From Xanthostigma xanthostigma (lineage: Eukaryota; Arthropoda; Insecta; Raphidioptera; Raphidiidae): a stretch of 64,000 nucleotides of DNA. The position numbers and the translations under genes are program-made. The stretch lies in assembly GCA_963575645.1 (NCBI GenBank), contig OY754465.1, forward strand, positions 53,343,901 to 53,407,900. The letters run 5' to 3'. Shown piece after piece: positions 56,085 to 64,000 of the stretch; position 1 is the first letter of the stretch; each line of letters starts with the position of its first letter. The notes beneath the pieces were generated by a model that worked only from the letters and a program-made list of their open reading frames with translations, did not search any database and had not been told where the DNA came from.

Positions 56085-56700
56085 CTAGCGGTCCCGTTCG
56101 GTTTCACCCGGGTGTAAAAGAACGAATGGGGAAGGGAGGAACATGAGTACACACATTCATCTTAGTTTACCGAGATGAATGTTGTGTCCAAATTTCATGA
56201 TGATCGGAGTTACCGTTCAAAAGTTTTTGTCGATAAAAAGCAGTATTTAAACTTTCTTTAACTAATATATTTTTTTTAAATTAATTAAATAAAATTAAAA
56301 TAAATTTAAATGTAAGCCTTAGAAGAAAGCAATGTAAAAAATAAAAAAAAAAATAAAAATACATTCGCCCAACGTGAGGCTCGAACCCACGACCTTGATA
56401 TTGACAGTCGCATGCTCTACCGATTGAGCCACCTGAGGTTGTGTTCTCACAACGCTAATATGAGTATATCTACTTAGTGCATTTCACATGAATAGAAGCT
56501 TATTTTTGAGATACATTTTGCAACACTTTTCATTAAAGCTCCGCTCCTAAAGGTCGTAGCGTAATATTATATAGCCTATAGCCTTCCTCGATAAATGGGC
56601 TATTCAACAAATTTTTTTTTTTCAATTTGAACCAATAGTTCCTGAGATTAGCGCGCTCAAACAAACAAACAAACTCTTCAGCTTTATATATTAGTATAGA
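56085..56700 (-). mobile_element. Helitron carrying a tRNA-like segment
   Basis: On the minus strand it starts TCTATACTAATATATAAAGC after A and ends GGGACCGCTAG before T. Typical blocks are GTTTGTTTGTTTGAGCGCGC, AATCTCAGGAACTATTGG and GAGGAAGGCTATAGGCTATA. The last part holds a tRNA-like sequence and ACCCGGGTGAAACCGAACGG. No Rep/helicase frame. Confidence 0.8.
56366..56438 (-). pseudogene. tRNA-like sequence (tRNA-Lys-related, degenerate)
   Basis: GGCTCAATCGGTAGAGCATG and GGTCGTGGGTTCGAGCCTCA supply good A and B boxes, and the 3' end GTTGGGCG resembles tRNA-Lys. The acceptor stem pairs badly and the anticodon stem has mismatches; the anticodon position would read GTC. I take it as a tRNA-derived fragment or SINE head captured in the Helitron, not a working tRNA gene. 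Confidence 0.55.
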
Positions 56701-57221
56701 TTGTAGCTTGTAGCAGTTGTAGTCAATTTAAACTGAATTTCTTGGGGTTTTTAAGTCTTCGGTTTCGGCTTCGGCCGAAGGTTGTGGCGATAACCGATTA
56801 ATCGGTCAAGTTATTAAAACTAATCAGTCAGCGACAGTGAGTCAGCGACGTTTGATTTTTTTAACAAATATATATATTATATAATAGATATGATCTGACT
56901 GGCAGTACATTTATTTCCCCGAGGCATAGCTAATGCCCGGAGTCGAGAAGTTCCGCATTGTCTTTGCAACGCGGTGCCGTCTTATAATCGGATTGGGAAG
57001 ATTCCAGTCTTTCACCCACCCGCACTCACAATGCACTCACAATACTCTTTCTCCCTCTCTCTCTTTAATTGGCAATCCGCCGCGATTTGTACAAAAGTTA
57101 CAAATCACAAAATGTACATAAAAGCTTTCTGGTACAATTTCTTCAGCCAGAACTGATACACGACTCATGAGAAGACTGCACGATGTCAGAACTATTCAAT
57201 AATGTCTTATTATATTCACCG
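56701..57221. other. DAT intron, nothing coding recognised
   Basis: It contains the second CTTCGGCTTCGGCC cluster and a CT-rich patch near 57046-57065. No exon supported. Confidence 0.4.
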
Positions 57222-57362
57222 AACACTATTAAAGATAGAAGTTCAACAAATTTATTCGTTAGAATAAAATTTACTTTCAATTCACCAAGCAAAACATCAG
57301 GTAGAAAAGTTATTTAAAGAATAAAATATATACGCTGCACTATACTCCTTGCTCTTTTTGTT
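57222..57362. repeat. dispersed repeat (inverted partner of 34960-35115)
   Basis: Shared, inverted: ATTCACCGAACACTATTAAAG, TTATTCGTTAGAATAAAATTT, TCAATTCACCAAGCAAAACA and TACTCCTTGCTCTTTTTGTT. Non-coding. Confidence 0.65.
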
Positions 57363-58180
57363 GAATATTTTGACGTTCACACAAAAATCCAATTGCACAC
57401 AAAACTTCGAATAAATTTAATGTTCATAAAAGGTTAATAAACAACACATAAAAAAAATCACAAGAGCAAACTGTAAATATAATACTCCACGTTTATAGGT
57501 TAGGTATGATGATCTATATGGCGGTCATTATTATTTTATAAGGTGAATAAATATTTATACCCTAGAAGTAAGACAGAATAGATTTATATCTGCAGTAAAC
57601 ATAATTATGGTTGGTGAATTAAATTATATCGCTATTATCGTATTCGGAGGAATAGTTACCTGAAGAACAAATTAACTACTATGAATATGAATATGGGCAT
57701 AAACACGACGCGTAAGAAATATGCCAAACCTTCCAACACTCGAGACAGTACAGAACTGCCCGTTTCAGGATAGAATCTCATGTTAACCGAGCACCGAGGT
57801 CCCAAGAATTAGTAAAGCTTGCAAGAGAGATTTATGCTTCTTGTGAAATAGTTCGTTATGCCCAAAACGTAGACAGTTGACGGAATAGTATGGCAACTGG
57901 ACTGATGTGATTGCATAATAATAAAAAATAATTCGCCATTATTGAAGCACTCGCCGTGCGCGCTCTCTTTATATAATGTTAAGAGTGGCGGTGGTAAGTG
58001 GCATTAGAGAGGTACTAGCGGGCGGCCAGTGGCACTCCGTTGGTCTGCTCTGCTATACTTGTACAACAATGGCGTGTCCGGTCGATCGAAACGATAAAAG
58101 CTAACTGATGACCCCCTCACCTCCGACACCGACCTTCTGAAAAGCTCATTTTCTCTTTATATGCTCTAGTAGGTATATGC
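57363..58180. other. DAT intron; GC-richer patch with TATA-like box
   Basis: Mostly AT-rich. At about 57945-58110 the sequence is richer in CpG and contains CTCTTTATATAATG followed by GGCGGTGGTAAGTGG. It could be a cryptic promoter or a transposon terminus; no exon can be supported. Confidence 0.35.
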
Positions 58181-58330
58181 AGGGTGTCCCGAAAAAATCA
58201 ACCAAACTTCAGGGATGTATTTAAAAAAAATTCCGCAGGCAATTGGGCGACCGTGCCATTCCAACTTCAAAAATATTGACATAGGTAGTATAATGGAAAA
58301 AAAATGTTTCTGAAATTGCGTGAGGTGAGG
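58181..58330. mobile_element. mariner-type terminus (single end)
   Basis: CAGGGTGTCCCGAAAAAATC is a mariner-like terminal repeat. No matching opposite end was found nearby, so the element is truncated or too decayed to bound. Confidence 0.4.
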
Positions 58331-59322
58331 CGGATAATGGCTAGTAATTAATATGATATTTGCTATTCGTTGCCATTGTTACCTACATAATACGTTCCAC
58401 GTCATGTAAACATTAATCAAACCATGCTTTACTAGTTTATTTCTGAAACTATAAAGTTTAGAAAAAAAATTAATGAAGCTTCCTTAAAAAAAATCAACAA
58501 TAATAAGCCGTTATAAAAAGTGTATCATTATTATATAAAAAAACACCGTTATGGCTTATATCTCTTCTGCACATGCGCCGATTTTCCCAAAAACAATAGG
58601 GCTCTTCATATTTGCAAATATCAAACATCCTCCCAAAAAGTTTCAATTCGTTTGTCCTGTATCGTGCTCACAGACAAACAGACTAACTGACAAACAGACG
58701 CACATAGTTTTTCCAAAAATATTTTTTTTTTGGATTCGGAGGACCTCAAAACGAATAGTGACTTTTGACCTAAACTAGTACCATTCCCCAGTTGTGGGTT
58801 GGAATGGTAAAAGTTATATCAACTTAGGTTCGATTCGGAAAGGTCGAGTTATGACTTGTTGAAGAAAAAAAAGTACCTATGCGTGTAGCCTTTACGCGCT
58901 CTTGAAGTACAACATGTAAACAATACATATTATATACTAGTCAAGGCCTTAGCCAGAAATTCGCTTCGGGGGGAGTCGAGCTCTGGACCAGAGATAATAA
59001 GTAATAACTTTATTTGAAAATAAGCATACATATATGTATTATAATTTTATAAATACAAATTTAATTAAAAAGCAACCGACGTAGATTTCGACGAAAAAGT
59101 TTAATGATTAATTTAATTTATTAACAATGCATTACATATCGATTTTACTCGTTCCGAAAAACGAGAATCCAATTATCGTATCACAGGTCCGAAAAAAGAG
59201 TCGAACAGGCATTTTGGGGGGGGGGAACCCCCAAAACTTACGACCTTGATACTAGTTGTCGCACACAACTGTAACGTCCTCCCATAAAAGTGTCGCGCCA
59301 ATTGCACGGTTTTACTCCCAAT
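58331..59322. other. DAT intron, nothing coding recognised
   Basis: AT-rich; a G run (GGGGGGGGGAACCCCC) near 59216 may be part of a decayed element. The right margin (59270-59322) is the left half of a repeat also seen at 32.64-32.76 kb. Confidence 0.4.
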
Positions 59323-59779
59323 TAGTGATGTTACCTTATTAATTTTCAATTCATAGATGAAATTTTACATATATAGGTGATTAGATAATAATGAAAAACT
59401 GTTAAATTCCATTCAGATTATTTTTTATTTTTTAAAATCGTATTTGGCACCTTTACATTGCAAACATTTATCGTAGTGAGTACCATACCAAAAGTACATA
59501 ACTCAAAGGTACTAAAAAACTATCTTTATAATGAGATATTGCACATCGATCTTTGGAAAGAGACAATCTGTTATGAGAATTAACTCTTAAAGAGGTCAAT
59601 AGCTTTTTCCCATAACAGATAGTCTCTTTCCAAAGGTCGATGTGCAATATTTACCGTTATGCGTACTCTAAGAAAGTTAAGATCTGTATCCGTATCCGTA
59701 TCCGCGGATCTTGAAACCAAATATCCGTATTCAGATCCGTATCCGCGGATATACATTTTAACGATCCGGCACATCACTA
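59323..59779. mobile_element. hAT MITE with 8-bp TSD
   Basis: The ends TAGTGATGTTACC and CCGGCACATCACTA share TAGTGATGT inverted. The flanks CTCCCAAT (59315-59322) and CTCCCAAC (59780-59787) agree at 7 of 8. It splits a repeat whose intact copy lies at 32640-32760. It contains a hairpin (59530-59655) and TCCGTATCCGTATCCGCGG repeats. Confidence 0.75.
59530..59655. repeat. long hairpin inside hAT MITE
   Basis: ATATTGCACATCGATCTTTG and AAAGGTCGATGTGCAATAT pair, as do GGAAAGAGACAATCTGTTAT and ATAACAGATAGTCTCTTTCC. The loop is about 45 nt. Confidence 0.75.
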
Positions 59780-60314
59780 CTCCCAACCAAACGCGCCATT
59801 AGATTTTTCAAGTAAAAAAAATTTTTAGACCAAAAACATTTCAACGACTGACACAAATTGTTAGCGCAATGTCCCGAAGGAGTCGTCATTTCCGCCGGCT
59901 CTTCGCAGTGTCATTACTTGGACTCGGTAGTCGGTAGTGTTATAGATCTCGGTATAGTATCAACAGGGTTTATACGCGGACCTGTTGAGTAAGACTGGAT
60001 AATATATAAGAATAAGTCGAGAGCGAAACGGTCGTGTTCCGGTCGCGTTTCACGATTCCATTTTTCTTCCACTTGTAGCCCGCAGTCTCCTAAAGGCATT
60101 GAGAGAGCCAGTTAGTCCTGGATTACGGGTTGGCGAGCTGTGAATGTTCGAATTTAAAACGGAATGGAAAAAGTTCCTTAATACACTATTTCACACGTTT
60201 CTTTATAAAACTGTTGTCAAGACAAAATGGTCCATGTCAAAATTTTGGGTAAAATAAAAAAAGCGAGTGTGCTTTACACCACACGACTGAAGTAAAACTT
60301 CTTCCTGCCATATA
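59780..60314. other. DAT intron, nothing coding recognised
   Basis: No exon supported. ACACGACTGAAGTAAAACTT near 60281 repeats a block at 39.38 kb. Confidence 0.35.
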
Positions 60315-61079
60315 CAGGGTGTCCCATTAAGAATGGGACATAGAACAACCGCAGATTCTCCAATTCAAAATAAAACGATTAAGCGAAATATGCTTCGATA
60401 AAATGTTACTCGTTTCCGAAATACGGGGTGTTGAAGTTGAAAACTGAAAAATTATTAATGTCCATAATTTTTTTAATACACCGTATAATTTTACTTAAAT
60501 CGGCACACTTGTTAAATATCATAAAATGCACCTAACAATAAAAAAATTAGTTCAGTACGCTCTACCAGTGGCGTACGGCAGGAGTAAGTAATGCTTGTAC
60601 CCCTTCTAAATGTTACGCCGCTGTCTAAATTTTAATTTTGACTATAATTTTAATTTTTTTGATATTTTCTAAGTCAATAATGTACACTTGTTAGTTTGTT
60701 GTAAAGTCATTGGTTTTCGAGATATTCGCAGTTTTTTTAAGACAAAATTGTAAAAATGAATATTATTAATAATAATACAAATAAAAAGTACATGTCTATC
60801 TATCTTTAACTGCGAATATCTCGAAAACCAATGACTTTACAACAAACTAACAAGTGTACATTATTGACTTAGAAAATATCAAAAAAATTAAAATTATAGT
60901 CAAAATTAAAATTTAGACAGCGGCGTAACATTTAGAAGGGGTACAAGCATTACTTACTCCTGCCGTACGCCACTGGTAGAGCGAGTAACATTTTATCTAA
61001 GCATATTTCGCTTAATCGTTTTATTTTGAATTGGAGAATCTGCGGTTGTTCTATGTCCCATTCTTAATGGGACACCCTG
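60315..61079. mobile_element. 765-bp mariner-type palindromic MITE
   Basis: The ends CAGGGTGTCCCATTAAGAAT and ATTCTTAATGGGACACCCTG are inverted, and TA flanks both sides. The arms run to about 60730 and from about 60811 and pair very closely (CGAGATATTCGCAG against CTGCGAATATCTCG at the tip). The left arm has about 147 extra bases (60413-60559) that have no partner on the right. Non-coding. Confidence 0.88.
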
Positions 61080-61249
61080 TATAATATATAATAATGATAC
61101 AATAATATTCGATAATAATCTATCACCATATTTTGATTAGACATCCTGATTTAACGACACAATATAACCTCACTTGTAGCACATATCTACAAAGGCGAAA
61201 TGTTTGTACAAAAAACTAGGAAATAATCATGAGTCCCCACTCCCCATAG

Positions 61250-61409
61250 AGGGATTTGATTAAACTAAAATAAAATCATAGGGCGCTTTAGTAGAAAACT
61301 TTCATTTGTTGGAGATTGGAAATCATATTTAGCTTTCGAGTGTCTTCTTTGACTATAATTTAACTATAAATACGCCCCACGATTTTATTTTAGTTTAATC
61401 AAAGCCCTA
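61250..61409. mobile_element. foldback MITE
   Basis: AGGGATTTGATTAAACTAAA pairs with TTTAGTTTAATCAAAGCCCT. Inner AATAAAATCATAGGGCG pairs with CGCCCCACGATTTTATT. About 160 bp, non-coding. Confidence 0.7.
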
Positions 61410-62228
61410 TATTATGATGACTCATAAGTCATAACTATTTTCTAGTTTTTAGTATACGTCATCGATTGTACAATAAATCCGTTTAACTTAAAAAGTATTA
61501 AGCTTTTATACCTATTTTTTATAAATCAGAATAATGTGATTTCAGTGTCATTTGGTTTGGATTAAAAAAAAAATCCATTTAGTACCATATTTTCGAAGTT
61601 TAAACATGTGCTTCATTATGTTACATACTATAGTATCTAAAATCTAGATTCTATAGAAACTAATTTATTACGAACGCGTGGTGTATATCTTTTAGGCTTA
61701 GAGCTGCGCCATGGGCCGCAATATCATGGGATCAATCCAAAATCCTCTTTATTTACAGAGCACCAGATTTTGTGGCTATATTTTATTTAAAAGGATATAT
61801 TATAAAGCCCTGTATTTCTGAAAGTCGTTTACGCTTAACTTCTTTATCATTTGTCGTTGGGACTTGTGACGCTTCTGCCAAACAATACATTTTGAATTAT
61901 TCATGACACGGATTAGCGGCTATCAACTTTATTTTTAAACATTTTCAAATTTTTATGATAAATAATTAGTTTTTTCACACAAATAACTAGTTTACATGTG
62001 TATGTATGTAAAGCGACTTGTAAGTCATAACGCTGTAGATGAAAACAATATCTTATAGATTTCTCAGGTTTTTTTTAAAACAGAAAAAGTAAGAAGGGGG
62101 GACCTTTCTTAAAAAATTGAAATTTTTTTGAAAAATAAGTTCGCTCTGTTTCGTTTGATATTATACATACTAATTATAGAAAAAATCATCTGCAACCTTG
62201 TATCTCTTTCAGTTTCAGAGTTATATAT
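61410..62228. other. DAT intron, nothing coding recognised
   Basis: AT-rich, no supported features. Confidence 0.4.
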
Positions 62229-62425
62229 GTCACCGTAAAATTGTAAATATCGTTAGGTTGTAATCTGTCTCGCGAGATTGTGAACTGTCGAAAGATTGTG
62301 AACCTCAACGTACTGCTTACAATTTAATGTATTATTATTACGTTGAGGTTCACAATCTTTCGACAGTTCACAATCTCGCGAGACAGATTACTGCAACCTA
62401 ACGGTATTTACAATTTTACGGTGAC
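62229..62425. mobile_element. near-perfect palindromic MITE
   Basis: The ends GTCACCGTAAAATTGTAAAT and ATTTACAATTTTACGGTGAC are inverted. Arms of about 85 bp, including CTCGCGAGAT and TCGAAAGATTGTGAACCTCA, pair with only a few differences around a 28-nt loop. The flanks are ATATAT on both sides, compatible with a TA duplication. Confidence 0.85.
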
Positions 62426-63464
62426 ATATATACTGTTTAAATTTTTATACATTTTAAATCGTCATAGCTTCTTAACTAATCAGGATACGAATTTGCGCTT
62501 AGGGCTTAGGCCTAATCGATTCAATGTACTTTTTTCTATAAGACATGGTAACATTAAGCATATCTGAGACATTTATATATTTTTCCAAATATCGTAAATC
62601 TCTTCACGTTTTCATGCGTTTTGCAAATCGGCAACTTTTTAAGACACGAAGCGAGTTTTGACCCGTTTTATATTAACTGACCTTATAGAAAAAGTCACTC
62701 TGAATCGATTCCGACCATCCGCAACCCTGTATCTCTTTTAGTTTCTGATAGTAAATCTCTATTGAAACTTTTTTTGTATCTATAGTAGGACACACGAATT
62801 ATTCACTGTTACCACTTTTGGTGAACACACTGTATATACTACTAGAACATGGGCCTTATAGAGTTATAAACTTATAATAGACAGTGTTAATAGTCGAAGA
62901 AAATCTAATTATATCTTTGTCATCGTCGATATAACATAGTCTGGTCTTGTATAATAATTATAGTATAGCTAGTAATAATAATTACTCTCGCTATAATAGG
63001 TTACGGCACTGGCAACGTTATTTCATATTTAACTACTTACATTTAAAACAGTAGGAGAGCTATCAAACATTTTTTGGGTAGGTATTTGAAGGCAGCGTGA
63101 AAATTTGTGTAACACTTCTTTTGTAATGTCTGAACACAAAATCGAAGACCTGACTGAAGGGTGGTAGTGGGGCCTAACCAAGCAGTGAATTTGTAACGAA
63201 ATTATATATTTACTTTAAAAAAGTACTTGGGGCATTTTGAAATTATAATATCTTCAAATTTAGCATTTAATAAAATAAAAAATAAATAAACCAGATCATT
63301 TAGTCGGGTCCAAATATATCTACCAGGCGGTAACAAAACTGTCTATTATACGCGAATACGGGTAAGACGCTACGGGTAGGTTTAAGTGTGAGAGAGAGCG
63401 ATGCGATATAGGTATATGCCGATATACGCTCTATCTTACATAATAGCAACTCAGTTTGTTTTTC
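62426..63464. other. DAT intron, nothing coding recognised
   Basis: AT-rich, no supported features. Confidence 0.4.
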
Positions 63465-64000
63465 ATATAAAATATTTACAAATTATATACAGAAGCCTTC
63501 CTCGTTTATCGCTCTTTCTCTCAGTGACAACCGTTTCAAAATCCGTTGAGTGCGGTTTAGAAGAAGTAAGCGGAGAAACAGACAGAGGTAGACATTGATT
63601 TTGGTGTATCCTATTTAGAGATACACATTTTGAGAAAACACCGTCATAATTCAGCCATTTTGAATAAAATATTTACAAATTATATACAGAAACCTTTCTC
63701 GTTTATCGCTCTTTCTATTAGTGAAAACCGTTTCAAAATCCGTAGCGTGGTTTAGAAGAAGTAGGCGGAGAAACAGACAGAAGTAGACAGCGACTTTGTT
63801 TTATCCTATTTAGAGATAGACATTTTGAGGAAACACCGTCATAATTCAGCCATTTTGAATAAAATATTTACAAATTATATACAGAAACCTTCCTCGTTTA
63901 TCGCTCTTTCTATTAGTGAAAACCGTTTCAAAATCCGTTGCGTGGTTTAGAAGAAGTAGGCGGAGAAACAGACAGAAGTAGACAGCGACTTTGTTTTATC
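63465..64000. repeat. tandem repeat, ~196-bp unit, runs off the edge
   Basis: Units begin at AAAATATTTACAAATTATAT near 63469, 63666 and 63861, giving periods of 195-197 bp. Each contains TCCTCGTTTATCGCTCTTTC, AAAACCGTTTCAAAATCCGT, GGCGGAGAAACAGACAG and CACCGTCATAATTCAGCCAT. Units 2 and 3 are almost identical; unit 1 has diverged. A lone fragment lies at 49676-49745. Confidence 0.88.

Noticed and set aside
56366-56438. Functional tRNA gene
   Set aside because: The acceptor and anticodon stems contain mismatches, and the sequence lies inside a mobile Helitron.

Overview
The window is AT-rich nuclear DNA from an insect. It has short exons with GT/AG introns, protein families typical of arthropods, and a very dense load of short non-autonomous DNA transposons. 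I cannot fix the order. Helitrons that start TCTATACTAAT and end CCGCTAG, together with TA-, TAA- and 8-bp-duplicating MITEs, occur in several insect orders.

Five conserved genes can be read. (1) Orai (+, 9.1-11.2 kb) is the store-operated calcium channel, with two coding exons. (2) MORN3 (-, 16.5-19.5 kb) has three coding exons. (3) ZCCHC8 (+, 19.9-24.0 kb) is a nuclear exosome targeting (NEXT) subunit with four coding exons; it starts head to head with MORN3 across about 440 bp. (4) SMIM14 (-, 27.9-30.6 kb) is a small membrane protein rebuilt from four short exons. (5) The first coding exon of a dopamine transporter (DAT/SLC6A3-like, +, 54.0-54.4 kb) is present; the rest of that gene lies beyond the right edge. 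Its coding exon begins with a spliced 5' UTR, and a CpG-rich candidate first exon with a strong donor lies at 35.3-35.75 kb. Weaker candidates are an exon of a secreted protein on the minus strand (13.5-13.9 kb) and a tiny three-exon unit on the minus strand (47.4-47.7 kb).

Orai, MORN3 and ZCCHC8 are neighbours here. From memory they also share human 12q24.31, where ORAI1 and MORN3 are adjacent and tail to tail, so this looks like an old linkage.

The rest is mostly mobile DNA. Many insertions can be bounded by their target duplications. They include hAT-type MITEs with 8-bp duplications, Tc1/mariner-type MITEs with TA, a PIF/Harbinger-like element with TAA, Helitrons inserted between A and T, and several long foldback elements. 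The elements are often nested. The deepest stack is 49.77-53.01 kb: foldback > 2.5-kb hAT-like element > second foldback > Helitron > tandem repeat. Another is 40.68-42.54 kb: hAT MITE > Tc1-like foldback > foldback with a tandem array. A tandem repeat of about 196 bp begins near 63.46 kb and runs off the right edge. No CRISPR array, rRNA or convincing functional tRNA is visible.
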